The notes under the pieces were generated by a model. It was not told the origin of the DNA. It was given only the letters and a program-made list of their open reading frames with translations, and did not search any database. Source: Diabrotica undecimpunctata (taxonomy: Eukaryota; Arthropoda; Insecta; Coleoptera; Chrysomelidae). Taken from it: a stretch of DNA of 64,000 nt. The stretch covers positions 116,662,049-116,726,048 of the forward strand of contig NC_092808.1 of the NCBI RefSeq assembly GCF_040954645.1, read 5' to 3'. The translations under genes and the position numbers were made by a program. Of this stretch, positions 21,264 through 33,100 are shown in pieces; position 1 is the stretch's first letter; every line of letters starts with the position of its first letter.

Positions 21264-21990
21264 TTACATTCAGTAAGTTAATTGCTCGGTAGTTTTTGCA
21301 TATTCTATGGTGTCCCTTTTTGGAATTGTCACTATAATTCCCTTCTTTCATTCTTCGGGCACTATTTCTTTTCTTCATATATTCTGTATTAGTTCGTAAA
21401 TCTTTCTGTATAGTGCCTCCCGACCGTATTTTATAAGTTCTGCATATATTCCGTCTTCTCACTTTGTTTTCAAGTTTTTTAGTTTGCATATTTTCTCTTT
21501 CACTTCTGTATAGATCAATTCTTCTTCTTCTTCATCTTGCTCCGTGTTTGTTATTGTTTCTCTTACTTCTTCTCTATCCGTTTTTGAATATATTTCTTCG
21601 AACTTCTTCTTCCATTTTTTTGTTTCTATAGCTGTATTAGCTGTATGTTTTTGGTTACCTAGTTTTAAGTATTGGTACAATGGTTTTGAATTGTGTCTTT
21701 TATTTTTTCTAACTATCTTCAGTTCATAATTTCTTTTACTTTTTGATTTTTTTTTTATTTTAATTTTTTCTTTCTTTTGCTTTTGATGTTTGTCTTTTTC
21801 TCCTTCCTCTTCTTTGCTTGTGCTTAACCATTTTAATCTTGTTTTATTATTTTCTTCCACTGCTGTCAATTTACAGTCATCGTCAAACCAATTATTTTTT
21901 TTTTGTATTTTGTCAACCACTTTCTCTGCTGCATTATTTTTTTCTTGTCTGTGTAATAATGCCAATTTAAACAAATACGATCAAGGTTAA
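21264..21990 (-). pseudogene. RT linker fragment, Lys/Glu-rich
   Basis: The open piece 21974-21459 reads KNNWFDDDCKLTAVEENNK, KPLYQYLKLGNQKH, KKWKKKFEEIYSK and IYTEVKEKICKLKNLKTK. The next frame gives GDGIYAELIKYGREALYRKI and YRAINLLNVT. This is the endonuclease-RT linker leading into the first RT block. It continues at 19475 after an intervening transposon. One stop lies at the GDGIYAEL junction, with frameshifts after it. Confidence 0.7.
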
Positions 21991-22912
21991 TATTATAAAA
22001 TCCTAGAGCATATAACTCTAATGAGATAAAGAGTTACGAAAACATTAAATTTATTTCTACTAACAAAATCAACGTATGTTAGAATTATCCTGGATGACTG
22101 TAATGCTATAATTGAAATGTCAACACTTTCAACAAACTAGTTATAAAACAGGTAAGGCTATTTTTTCATAAATAAAAGTTATATAAATTATATCAAATCA
22201 ATAAAAGCATATAAGCGATCGGTTCTTTTAACGTTTAGACAGCAAAAAGACAGAAATCAAGTTTTTGGCATAACCGATATACGAAATATGAGAGTTGAGA
22301 TCGAATGGAGATCTAAGATATTATGCTCATAGTGTTAAAATTGTTGAGCCCATGGACATACCCAAAAGTGTGCCAAGTTGTCGAGGCGTTGGAAATACAC
22401 TGCTAAACATCATAAAAAATATACAAAATCTTCAAAAGAGAAGATGTGTGCTTTTTATGGAGAAAATCATTATGCATAATTCAAGAAAAATTAACACGTA
22501 TAGATTTAACGTTCAAATATATTTTTTTGTAAAAGTTATGGTTAAAAGATATAATTTATAAATATAATACATAAATATTTAAGTTGCTTATCATTTTATA
22601 ACCCTTTCTACCCAGAATAATATAATTAAAGTAAAATTTGCGGATTAAATATTTATTTTAAATTGTTTAAACAGCCCATGACACTGTTTTATTCCTTGTG
22701 TGATTTGAAATGGGTATGTCATCTTATGCTGTATCTGTAACTGAGCCACTGTGTCCGTTATCGTAATATACCGGTAAATATTTTAAACCTACAACACAGC
22801 AAGGAGATTCCCCTATAATTTTGACAAAGAGGCTTATCGCTCTTCTTGCATTTTTTCTTTATTGTATTATCTACTTTTCAATCACAAGTATAAGTCATCT
22901 AAGATATCAATC
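21991..22912. other. No gene recognised
   Basis: AT-rich sequence. An 88-residue open frame at 22295-22561 resembles nothing I know and has no supporting context. No TE ends were recognised. Confidence 0.5.
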
Positions 22913-23120
22913 AGGCTGGATTCAGCTCCAGAAACGAAACAAATGATCATCTAGAAGCTAATAGAAAAGTGCACATAATACAACAAGCCTATCTTTCTTA
23001 TATTCATAGACTACGAAAAGGCGTTTAATACTGTAGATTAATACTAGTAGTACTAGTAGATTATTATAGATATAGACTAACAATATATTGCCTTGATTAA
23101 GATTATCTACGAAACTGTAC
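22913..23120 (+). pseudogene. RTE-like RT fragment
   Basis: In shifting frames it reads QAGFSSRNETNDHL and then IFLIFIDYEKAFNTVD, the RT block also seen at 17.94 kb (TGFRSNYGTNDHL). It is cut short just before the (TA)n tract at 23175. A short TAGTACTAGTAG repeat lies within it. Confidence 0.65.
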
Positions 23121-23169
23121 AGCTTGTGTCCGAAACCTCTTCGAAATTATGTGCATCTATTATCAGTTC

Positions 23170-23174
<5 letters not shown>

Positions 23175-23238
<64 letters not shown>
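23175..23238. repeat. (TA)n tract
   Basis: About 32 TA units between an RT fragment and a transposase remnant. No TSD was identified around it. Confidence 0.95.
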
Positions 23239-23239
<1 letters not shown>

Positions 23240-23379
23240 AGAATTAGTGGATATTAGTGACTGTCGATATAAACAAACAACACAGTTTATTAGGGTTGCA
23301 GCCAGAAAATTGGCCGGGATGTTAATGAAACACTCTTATGACTTTTTGTCTAGTTTTCGGAATGGTTTTATTCCTTTTT

Positions 23380-24265
23380 CAAGACACTGTATGTCCATTC
23401 AATATGTCCACGTCCAATCCACCTGTTCGGAAAAATTTCGTTTAGGTACCTTCGAACATCTAAAGCATAATGCGGAGGCGCACCATCCTGTTGAAACCAT
23501 AAACTTTTAATGAAAATCTCCAAATTTAATTGTACTGGGGAATAAATTAACTAAAGTAGGTACGAGATACCCACTTAAAAACTGAAGGTATGCTGGCCCG
23601 TTTTAATTTCCTTCGAAATAGTAGGGTCCAATGATTTTATTTCTTGCAATGCCAGCCCATACATTTACCTTTTGCGGGTATTGTGTATGATGTTCCCGCA
23701 TCCAGTTAGAGTTTTCTTTTGTCCAGTATCTACAATTCTGACGGTTGACCTTGCAATTTAATTGGAATGTAGCCTCATCAAAAAAAAAAATAATATTTTG
23801 AACCAAGAGAGGGTTTTGGTGGCTGTTATCCATCATTATTTCGCCAAATTGTGTTCTTTTATCTGGATCTAGCTCCTTTAATTTCTGTACAACTGTGCAT
23901 TTTACGTACTTTACTTACTTTTATGTACTTTGTGTACCGTTGTTTTGCAAACATTGAGATCACTACTAACCTTACGAACAGAAATGTGCGCATCTTCTTT
24001 AAAAGCAAGAAGAACATTTAAGTTGTAACATCATTTACAGAGGTACGACCTGATTTGCGTGCATTTTCAACCGTACCAGTTTTTCGAAATTTCTTTTTAA
24101 TCTTACTTACTGTTGACTGCGTGATGGGTATTTCTGGATAATTATCATTAAATAAATTACACACTAGTTCTGTTCTGCACACAATAAATCTGAGTTCGCG
24201 ATTTGTCTCCATACCCAATCATCATGAGTATTTCAATTCTTTGCTTTACACTCAAATTCATTTCT
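23380..24265 (-). pseudogene. Second DD41D-type Tc1/mariner transposase remnant
   Basis: The minus strand starts near 24261 with a helix-turn-helix region (ELVCNLFNDNYPEIPITQST, VSKIKKKFRKTGTVENARKS; 24218-24018). A broken middle follows. The catalytic part at 23836-23603 reads FFDEATFQLNCKVNRQNCRY, YPQKVNVWAGIARNKIIGPY and YFEGN. Beyond a stop, GPAYLQFLS and a decayed DGAPPHY region lead to GRGHIEW-like sequence at about 23400, where it ends before the third Asp block is complete. It is similar in plan to the transposase at 1741-2718 but a different subfamily. Confidence 0.75.
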
Positions 24266-24288
24266 ACTGAAAATTAATTCTAAGCAAT

Positions 24289-24430
24289 AATACAGAACAT
24301 TCACGAATTAATACAATAATTATTGTACTGCTTAATTGTTATTGAACGTTACTAAAAATTAATACAGAACATTCACGAATTAATACAATTATTGTACTAT
24401 TTAATTTTTAATAACCGTTACTAAAAATAA
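24289..24430 (+). repeat. Two-copy tandem repeat, about 72 bp
   Basis: Copies 24289-24360 and 24361-24430 both begin AATACAGAACATTCACGAAT. They differ by small indels and substitutions. They lie just upstream of the DD41D remnant's start codon and may be part of its terminal region. Confidence 0.85.
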
Positions 24431-24542
24431 TTACAGTTTAACAAAAACTAGAAGTAGGCTACTTTTTTGCAATTGATAATAAATAATTTATTTTCTAAGC
24501 GCATATCTTTCAAATTATATCCATTAGACCCGAGTAATGGTA

Positions 24543-24545
<3 letters not shown>

Positions 24546-24636
<91 letters not shown>
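24546..24636. repeat. (TA)n tract, left of gypsy element
   Basis: About 45 TA units ending exactly at the LTR. A matching tract begins at 33079, right after the other LTR, so the retrotransposon entered a TA microsatellite. Confidence 0.95.
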
Positions 24637-24640
<4 letters not shown>

Positions 24641-26005
24641 ATGATGTGTTTTTTGTTTGAATGATGAGCAATGAGTATTTTTAATAATATATAGGGTTTT
24701 TATCGCGGTTCTCAAAGAATTAGCTTGTAAGTACTTTTTTAAATTATCTTTATTATAACTATTATGAAACACACATATATATCTAACCTAGTCAATGTAA
24801 ATTTAAAATAAACTATCTTTAAACTGATATTCTTATAAATTTAATTAAATTCTATAGACAATCTAAAATTTAAACAAACTATCTTCAAAATTGAAATTGT
24901 TATGACACTAACTAAATTATATTAACAAAATTTTGTACCTTTCTTTCACTGAATGCCTAAATGAACTGTTTTCCACTAAGTATATAGATTCTAATCACCA
25001 CTGAATGTCTTCGTACTTCAGTTATCCTTGTTTTTTTGTGAAATTACTTTTTCCAATTATCAGCTTCTACCAATTTAAGATATGGTTTTCTTCACCAGCA
25101 TTTATACACCACCAACCAAACCAGCAAACAGCATTTATATTTATTCTTCTTTTCAATATACCAATATCCAATTATTATAAGTTGATTTATACTAATCTCC
25201 AACCATAATATAATTTAATTTCTTCCAATATACCTTTTTTTATCTTCAATAATTATTTGTGTATAATTATAAATGTGCATTAAATTATATGCATAATTTT
25301 TAATCTTCATTTAACTCACTATATTAAACTATTGGACTATTTGTACTTGATTCACTGACTCTAACTAACTTTCATAATAAACTGGCCTGACTTCTGACTA
25401 AAAACTTCTAAAAACTGCCATCTTGAATCCAAATCACGGGTATTTATATGTTTTTGGATTTCTAGAACCATCTGGTAAGAAATCATGTTCGAATATGTTC
25501 CATTACTTATATATAGATGTTCTCGAAAAAAATATCTGTTCGATCCACCGCCATAATCATTATTTCGAGAATGTTCGACTGTAAACAATGGTCACACTCT
25601 ACACTCTGGATAATTCGTTAATGTTCCATTGATAATTTTGTTGACATTTAGGCTTTTCAGATCAGAATAAACATTCACATTAGTAACTAACACTCTAATT
25701 TAATAAAATACACATTTCAAACAATATAACCCCACTTATATTCCCTTATGATTAATTTCTATCTGTCAAATTACTTCGAGAGTATTTTTGGTTGCCTATG
25801 CACATGGCTCACTTACATCTATTTACAACATTAAAATTACTAAAATACAACTTTTTACAATTATTATATGCTAATTTCTTAAAATGCCCTCACATAAATA
25901 TATTTTTATAAATTTCTCTAGTATATAACTTATTTAAAACAACCAAATATCTAATATTATGTAGTATATAACTTATAACTTATTTTCTATAAACCCTAAT
26001 TGTCA
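24637..26005 (-). repeat. 3' LTR of gypsy element
   Basis: Direct repeat of 31710-33078, equal in length. I noticed differences near 24837 (TTT versus ACT), at about 25083 (G versus A), at about 25679 (C versus A) and at about 25827 (A versus C). A 75-codon open frame (25588-25361) is present in both LTRs, but nothing suggests it is translated. Confidence 0.95.
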
Positions 26006-26020
26006 CAATACCCCAAAAAT
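26006..26020 (-). promoter_or_regulatory. Polypurine-tract-like site beside 3' LTR
   Basis: In element orientation the bases ending at the LTR read ATTTTTGGGGTATTG. A G-rich run directly before the 3' LTR is where plus-strand synthesis would be primed. It is not a pure purine tract, so confidence is moderate. Confidence 0.5.
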
Positions 26021-26564
26021 AATATTTAAAATAAATAATTTACTTATTATTTTTTTAAATATTAATTTTCTCATACCTTATTAAATTTAATAAATCAATA
26101 ATTCAATTTTTTTTTTTTTTTTTTTTATTTATTTAAAATGTGTTAAATACATCCCTGTTCGCTGTCTATGTCAAAGCAGAGAACAACGGATCACAGTTCG
26201 GCTATTCTATGGTCAAATTGTCATGTCAAATGGAGAGAATAAAATATAACCTTAATTAAAAATATAATCGATATGGTGTTCTGTTTGTTTATAGACAAAA
26301 TCTAGGTATTATTTACATTCAAAATAACTTTCATCAATATAAATTGGTAAGTTTTACACTTTTTATAAAGATATTTACACAATCAATTCTGTATCTAACC
26401 CCAAATTATGATTTTTAGGGTACCAAACAATTTCCATATGTACAAAATTCAACAAGTATGATGTCAAATTTATTCACAACAAAGAAATCTACCATCTATC
26501 TATGAAATGGATCTATCAGTAAGTTTTTAGTGTTATCATATTTGTGTTAAAGGTATAGAAATCA
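26021..26564. other. Gypsy 3' non-coding region
   Basis: Lies between the pol stop and the 3' LTR. It contains a long A run on the coding strand (26107-26127 read in reverse) and no open frame resembling env. Confidence 0.7.
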
Positions 26565-29500
26565 TTATTCAATCTCTTCATGATATTGAAAAATGTCGTT
26601 GATATGAAATATGCCTCTTAGTCTGTTCTCTGCATCTATTAACACATAACTATTTAGTCCATTCTGATTTTCAATTGTATATGGACCTTCAAACATTGGT
26701 TGTAATTTCTTACAACGGTTTTCTTTAACATTACTTTTTCTAAGTGAACGAATTAACACTAGGTCTCCTTTTTGAAATGTGATTGATTTTTTTATATTTC
26801 GATTTTGTCTTCTGATATATTTTTCAGCTTTCCTCCTAATTCGGTTATTCACTTTCTGCATTACTTGTTCTAACATATCCTGATTATATTCACTAATCCA
26901 CTTTCTGTTTCCTATATGGCCAAACATTAAATATTCTGGTACTTCCTCTGTATTCAAATTATGTGTATTATTTAAAAAATATTCTACTTGTGGTATATAT
27001 TGCTGCCAAGTTTCATGTTGGTTTTGGCACAGTATCCTTAAATATTTTATAACTTCTTTAATATATCTTTCTGCAGGATTTGCCTGAGGATGTCTGATAC
27101 TTGTAAAATGAATGTTGATTCCCTTTTTCTCACAAAATGTCCGAAATTTTTGGTTGTTAAAATATGTAGCATTATCTATTATGCAATTTCTAAATGGTCC
27201 TATTTCTTCGAAAAATTGATTAATATATAATTTTAATGTTTTAACATTTGTTCTGGAGCAGGGATATAGTTTAATAAATTTTGTATATAAATCAACTATC
27301 ACTAGTATATGCTTTTTTCCTGTTGGACTGAGAACTAAATTTGAAATAAAATCCATGGAAACTGTATTTAGTTTTTCATATACAACATTAGATTTATATG
27401 TGTTCTGGTTTTTGAAATTCTTTTCTTTGTTTAGTTGACATATTGAGCATTGGGTAGTAATTTCTTTTGCTATACTTATGTCATTCTTTGCAAAATAATT
27501 GTCCCTAAACAGCATCCATAGCTTTCTTGAACCAATATGCATATAATTGTTATGTAAATTTTTCAATATTTTCTTTGCTAAAGTTCTAGTTATTACATAT
27601 ACTTCTATGCCATTTATTATTTTATAATATACCCCATCTTTCCTAAGGACTTTTTGTTTTTCACTCAAATTGATCTGATCTCTTATAATTTCTTCTTTAG
27701 AATATAATCCAGTACTTTCTACTAATTGATTTAATCCAATTTTTATTGTTCGCTGCCCTTTTTGTGATGTATTTTCTAACCTTGATAAAGCATCTGCCAC
27801 TATATTGGATTTTCCAGAAATGTATTTGATTTCAAATGAGTATTCACTCAATATTAGACTCCACCGATGTATTCTACTGTTTCCATATTTGTTATTTAAT
27901 ATAGACGTTAAAGCTTGGTGATCTGTTTCTATTGTAAATTCATTACCCAACAAATAAAATCTTAATTTTGTGACACAGTGTATTATACTTGCTAGTTCTA
28001 ATTCTGAAACTGAGTAACCCTTTTCATGTGGCTTTGTAATTCTTGAAATGAATTGTATTGGGTATTCGACCCCATCATGTATTTGTAATAATACCCCTGA
28101 TAATCTCTCTATTGATGCATCTGTTCTTAATATGAATGACTGTGTGTAGTCAGGATAGTATATTTTCAAATTTGACAGAAAAATGTTTTTAATTTCTTGG
28201 AATGCTAGGTCTCTTCTCTGATCCTATCTCCATTTTACACCTTTTCTCAGTAGTTCAAGTAATGGAATTTCTTTTATACTTAGATCTGGTATCATCCTTT
28301 TATAATAATTAATTATTCCAATAAATCCTCTTAAAGTTCTTAAATTGTGTGGTGTTTTATATTCCTGAATGACTTGTGTCCGTTCTGGATCCATTTCGAT
28401 TCCCTTAGTGTTAAGTTTATAACCTAGATATATGACTTCTTTTTGAAAAAATGTACATTTTTCTTGATTTATTTTTAGTCCAACTTTGTCTAATCTATTT
28501 ATTATAATTTTTAGGTGTTTCTCATGATCTTCAGCCGTTTTAGAAAAAATTAATATATCATCAATGTAGTGAATTACAAAATGTTCATATTGATCCAAAA
28601 TATCATGAAGACATCTACATAGAGCACTGCAAGATGATTGAAGTCCAAATGGTACTACTTTGAATTGATATACTACTCCATCTATCTGAAATCCTGTATA
28701 CTGTCTACTTTTTCTTTCTAGAGGTATTAACCAGAAACTATGCTGTAAATCGATTTTAGTGAAAAATGACATTCCTGTAATTCTTCCTAATATTCCATCT
28801 ATACTCATTGGTGCTTCAAATTGCTTTTCAGTAATCTTATTAATATTCCTTGCATCGAAACATAACCTGATTTCACCTGATCTTTTTCGTACTACTACTA
28901 TGGGGTTAATAAAACGTGTGTCTGCCTTCTCAATGATCCCATCTTCTAACATATTATTAATTGTTTTGTTTACTTCTTCTCTGTATTTATATGGTATTGG
29001 GTATGATTTTGTTTTAAAATCTTTTTCCTCCTTAACTCTTATACTATGGATATAATTCTGTGCAATTCTATTTTCTTTATTGACAAGTCCCTTGTGTTGC
29101 TGCAATATGGAAATGACTATTGATTTATATTCTTCAGGGCAATTTAAAACTTTCATCATATCTTCTTCTTTACAAATAACATTATTCTTCATTATGTACT
29201 CATTATTCCTTGCTTCCAATTTTACGCACTCCGCCTCGTAGGCATCCATCTGCTTAAAACTTCCATTCCTTAAATATTCACTACAATAATTATTCTTTAC
29301 ATTCTTTTGGGACATATCCCTATCATCAAAATACATTTCTTCTTCATAAACATCACTATTTTCTTTTAATAATATCCTATCAACTCTTATTCCTTCTTCC
29401 ACCTCATCTTTCTGCATAAATTTAATTATTTGCCCTTCCAAAGTTACCATTTTTTTTTCAAAATCTATCTTTACTTTCTTCTTTTCCAATTCATCATTTC

Positions 29501-29876
29501 CCATTAATATATCAACACATAAATCCTTGACAATAAATCCTTGCATATTAATTTCTTTATTAAGAATATTAATTTTAAAATTGGCTAGTTTATCAATTTC
29601 ACCCAACTTCTTATTATTTGCACCAATAATTTTAATTTTTGGAATCTTTATTATATCTGATAATTTTAATGTATTAAAAATAAAATTCTCCGAGACTAAA
29701 GTACCTTCTGAACCAGTATCTATCATAATCTTAATCATTTTATTTTTGGCCAAAGCATTTATATAAATTAAATTAATAGATTCAATAATTTTCTCTTCAT
29801 CTAAAGAAATAAATTCAGAAGGTTTTTCATAATAGCAATGGCCTAACTTGTAATTCAGAAAGTTTACTGCACAAAA
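26565..29876 (-). pseudogene. Pol polyprotein (protease-RT-RNase H-integrase), one in-frame stop
   Basis: The frame is open from the gag overlap (about 29876) to 26565 except for TAG at 28224-28226. In the upstream open piece (29753-28224) the protease site IDTGSEGTLV is at residues 11-20 and FTKIDLQHSFW at 331-341. The RT catalytic YIDD is at 396-399. The downstream piece (28169-26565, conventional numbering from its TTG) has RNase H acidic residues D17, E57, D83 and D126. Its integrase zinc site is H206, H211, C241 and C244. The integrase core is D273, D332 and E367, and the C-terminal module has EGPYTI. All catalytic residues are present. The stop lies between RT and RNase H (after GVKWR). 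Confidence 0.92.
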
Positions 29877-29879
29877 TTT
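29873..29879 (-). promoter_or_regulatory. Putative -1 ribosomal frameshift site (A AAT TTT)
   Basis: In gag codon phase the minus-strand bases are A AAT TTT, which fits the X XXY YYZ slippery pattern. They lie three codons before the gag stop. Slipping back one base joins the frame that runs without a stop into the protease (FCAVNFLNYKLGH onward to IDTGSEG). Whether a downstream stem-loop exists was not tested. Confidence 0.6.
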
Positions 29880-31189
29880 TGATTATTAGAATTGTCAGAT
29901 TGTATCTGACCACTTGGATCTGATGTCCTATGTCTTTCCCTACTATGACTTCTACTCACATTTTCTTGCCTTGTACGATTTCGTTCCCTGTCTTCGCAGC
30001 TCCTATTCCTTCGAACACAATTTACCTGTCTGTTATAGTTAGGTCGCTCTGTATTTTTTCTATTGTTAAAATCTTGTCTATTATTATTAGTACTGTTATT
30101 AAAATGTTGTCTATTATAATTAGTATTATTATTAAAATTTTGTCTATTATAACTAGTATTATTATTAAAGTTCTGTCTATTTGGATTACTGATATTATTA
30201 TTAAAATTTTGTAAACTATCACCATACCTAGTATTATTGTTATATGATTGTCTATATTGTTGATTATCATTTTTTTTATATTGAAAGTTATTGTTGTTTT
30301 TTCTGTTGTTATTATTACTTGTCATATTGCCTCTTTGTATTCTTTGAATAAAATTAATAAAACTATCTATTGTTTGAATATTTTGTACAGTTACGGTTTG
30401 CACAACATCAGCATCAAAATGTCTAGATACATTTAAGACTGTTTCATCCTCTCTAAGTGGTGGTTCTAATTATTTTGCAACTGTTATCAGTTTTAATGCA
30501 TAATCTACCATATTTGATTTTAAATTGTGATTATACTTTCCAAAATATAGAATTTCTCTAAACTTGGCTTGCTCTAATTCACCCCAATAATAATTTAAAA
30601 ATTTATTTTCAAATGTTTGAAAATTATCTAAATCATTCTCAATACTAGCAAACCAAGTTGCTGCATTGTCATTTAATGTCATTCTAATATAATCTTTAAT
30701 ATCATTAATATTATTCACAAATCTTAATTTATGTTTTAAACTATTTATGTATACTCTAGGATGCAAATTTTTTATATTACCAGAGAATTTAATCCCAGTC
30801 TCATTTGTTAAATTTAAGTAAGGTCTCCCTATGTCTCTCATTTGTGAAATATCATCTATTCTCTGTTCCACATTTCTTATTTGATTACAATTTATTTGGA
30901 TATTTTGTTGTATATCGTCTAATTTTTCTTCTGTGTTTCTCCTGTCTTCGTTAATTTTTATTTCTAAGTTACATTTCTGTAACTCTATTTTCTGTTCTAT
31001 ATCTATCTTATTATCTTGAATAATCCTCTTTACTTCTGTCCTCTCATTGTCTATCCTTTTCTTGTAGTCATTCCGTATACTTTTTATTTCATTTGCTACT
31101 TTTTTCTCTGCAGTTTCAAGTTTTTTATCCATTTGTTTTTCTATTTGCTTTACAATTTTATTATTATTATCTTCTATTTTCTTTTCTAA

Positions 31190-31395
31190 TTTTCTATAAT
31201 TCTCTTCCAATTTCTGTTCCATTTTTTTCATGTCCTCTTTGACTTCTTTTGAATTCTCTTCCATTTTTTTCGTATTCTCTTCCATTTTCTGTTCTATTTT
31301 TTTTATGTCTTCTTTGACTTCTTTTGAATTCTCTTCCATTTTTTCGTATTCTCTTCCATTTTTTTCGTATTCTCTTCCATTGTCTTGTTCATCTG
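31190..31395 (-). repeat. Tandem coding repeat in gag coiled coil
   Basis: Units of roughly 90 bp, each containing GAAGAGAATTCAAAAGAAGT or GAAGAGAATACGAAAAAAAT, repeat here and encode Lys/Glu heptads. The six-base A run that breaks gag is within this block, a place prone to slippage. Confidence 0.7.
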
Positions 31396-31690
31396 CATCA
31401 TTAATGACATCAAAGCTGCCATATTGACATTTTCCTCTCTTTCTGGATTCATTTCTGCAGTATCTTGTGGAACTTGAACTAAACTCTCCTCTTGTATAGG
31501 TTGTGTTTCTACTTCCACATCTTCTTCATTCTTTTTGCTTCTTGTACCTTTCTTTCCTTGAGACATTTTGAGACTTTACTTGTTCAAATATAATTAAAAT
31601 TAAAATCTATACTTTTTCTTTCTACTGATAATTAATTTAATTATATGAGAGCACTTATCTTCCCAAACTAATTCTTTTAAATAGAGAGCC

Positions 31691-31706
31691 ACCGCGTTGG
31701 GTGCCA
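31691..31706 (-). promoter_or_regulatory. Primer-binding site
   Basis: In element orientation TGGCACCCAACGCGGT starts three bases inside the 5' LTR end. It begins TGG, as sites complementary to tRNA 3' CCA do, and its first part resembles lysine-type sites (TGGCGCCCAACG). The exact tRNA is not determined. Confidence 0.7.
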
Positions 31707-31709
31707 AAT

Positions 31710-33078
31710 TGTTATGATGTGTTTTTTGTTTGAATGATGAGCAATGAGTATTTTTAATAATATATAGGGTTTTTATCGCGGTTCTCAAAGAATTAGCTTG
31801 TAAGTACTTTTTTAAATTATCTTTATTATAACTATTATGAAACACACATATATATCTAACCTAGTCAATGTAAATTTAAAATAAACTATCTTTAAACTGA
31901 TATTCTTATAAAACTAATTAAATTCTATAGACAATCTAAAATTTAAACAAACTATCTTCAAAATTGAAATTGTTATGACACTAACTAAATTATATTAACA
32001 AAATTTTGTACCTTTCTTTCACTGAATGCCTAAATGAACTGTTTTCCACTAAGTATATAGATTCTAATCACCACTGAATGTCTTCGTACTTCAGTTATCC
32101 TTGTTTTTTTGTGAAATTACTTTTTCCAATTATCAGCTTCTACCAATTTAAGATATAGTTTTCTTCACCAGCATTTATACACCACCAACCAAACCAGCAA
32201 ACAGCATTTATATTTATTCTTCTTTTCAATATACCAATATCCAATTATTATAAGTTGATTTATACTAATCTCCAACCATAATATAATTTAATTTCTTCCA
32301 ATATACCTTTTTTTATCTTCAATAATTATTTGTGTATAATTATAAATGTGCATTAAATTATATGCATAATTTTTAATCTTCATTTAACTCACTATATTAA
32401 ACTATTGGACTATTTGTACTTGATTCACTGACTCTAACTAACTTTCATAATAAACTGGCCTGACTTCTGACTAAAAACTTCTAAAAACTGCCATCTTGAA
32501 TCCAAATCACGGGTATTTATATGTTTTTGGATTTCTAGAACCATCTGGTAAGAAATCATGTTCGAATATGTTCCATTACTTATATATAGATGTTCTCGAA
32601 AAAAATATCTGTTCGATCCACCGCCATAATCATTATTTCGAGAATGTTCGACTGTAAACAATGGTCACACTCTACACTCTGGATAATTCGTTAATGTTCC
32701 ATTGATAATTTTGTTGACATTTAGGCTTTTCAGATCAGAATAAACATTCAAATTAGTAACTAACACTCTAATTTAATAAAATACACATTTCAAACAATAT
32801 AACCCCACTTATATTCCCTTATGATTAATTTCTATCTGTCAAATTACTTCGAGAGTATTTTTGGTTGCCTATGCACATGGCTCACTTACATCTATTTCCA
32901 ACATTAAAATTACTAAAATACAACTTTTTACAATTATTATATGCTAATTTCTTAAAATGCCCTCACATAAATATATTTTTATAAATTTCTCTAGTATATA
33001 ACTTATTTAAAACAACCAAATATCTAATATTATGTAGTATATAACTTATAACTTATTTTCTATAAACCCTAATTGTCA
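31710..33078 (-). repeat. 5' LTR of gypsy element
   Basis: Direct repeat of 24637-26005. Ends in element orientation are TGACAATT and CATAACA, with canonical TG and CA. It should hold the promoter and the RNA start, but no specific site was assigned. Confidence 0.95.
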
Positions 33079-33100
33079 TAATATATATATATATATATAC

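Larger units (their letters stand above)
19160..21990 (-). mobile_element. Minus-strand non-LTR retrotransposon, split by a TIR element
   Basis: The minus-strand RT linker at 21264-21990 continues into RT palm sequence at 19162-19475. Between them lies a TIR-bounded element (19478-21261). The downstream block MTGIIKDRSTTEAIHTQKQV and the upstream YRAINLL block are adjacent in normal RTs of this kind, which supports the split. Confidence 0.7.
29864..31566 (-). pseudogene. Gag protein, one frameshift and one stop
   Basis: Starts at ATG 31566 (MSQGKKGTRSKKNEED). A Lys/Glu-rich repeated coiled-coil region (units such as MEENTKK and EVKEDIKKIEQKMEEN) precedes a capsid-like domain (GRPYLNLTNETGIKFSGNIK, NDNAATWFASIENDLDNF, FREILYFGKY). 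The last third (30403-29864) is an Asn-rich repeat (NRQNFNNNTNYNRQHFNN) followed by an Arg-rich tail. No CCHC zinc knuckle is seen, so RNA binding may rest on the Arg-rich tail. Breaks: a run of six instead of seven A (31339-31344) shifts the frame, and TAA lies at 30470-30472. Gag ends TAA at 29864-29866, overlapping pol in the -1 frame. Confidence 0.88.
24637..33078 (-). mobile_element. Ty3/gypsy LTR retrotransposon, young, nearly complete
   Basis: Two direct LTRs of 1369 bp each (24637-26005 and 31710-33078) enclose gag and pol on the minus strand. Total length is 8442 bp. Each LTR reads TGACAATT to CATAACA in element orientation. A primer-binding site adjoins the 5' LTR and a G-rich tract adjoins the 3' LTR. 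There is no envelope frame: about 560 bp between pol and the 3' LTR is non-coding and includes a 20-base A run (element sense) at 26107-26127. Gag has one frameshift and one stop, and pol has one stop. By eye the LTRs differ at about five positions, so insertion was recent. A clean 4-5 bp TSD cannot be seen because both flanks are TA repeats. Confidence 0.93.

Noticed and set aside
24545..24772. Open frames encoding long YIYIYI stretches here and at other TA tracts
   Set aside because: They are translations of (TA)n and have no biological meaning as proteins.
25361..25588. 75-codon open frame present in both gypsy LTRs
   Set aside because: It is duplicated only because the LTRs are duplicated. 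No start context, domain or transcript evidence.
29930..30214. Plus-strand open frames rich in Ile across gag and pol
   Set aside because: Antisense shadows of the Asn-rich gag repeat and other coding sequence.
31190..31395. Regularly spaced repeats that might suggest a CRISPR-like array
   Set aside because: They encode coiled-coil heptads in gag with no variable spacers. The organism is eukaryotic.
29753..33078. Possible endogenous retrovirus with an envelope gene
   Set aside because: No envelope-like frame lies between pol and the 3' LTR. Classified as a Ty3/gypsy retrotransposon.
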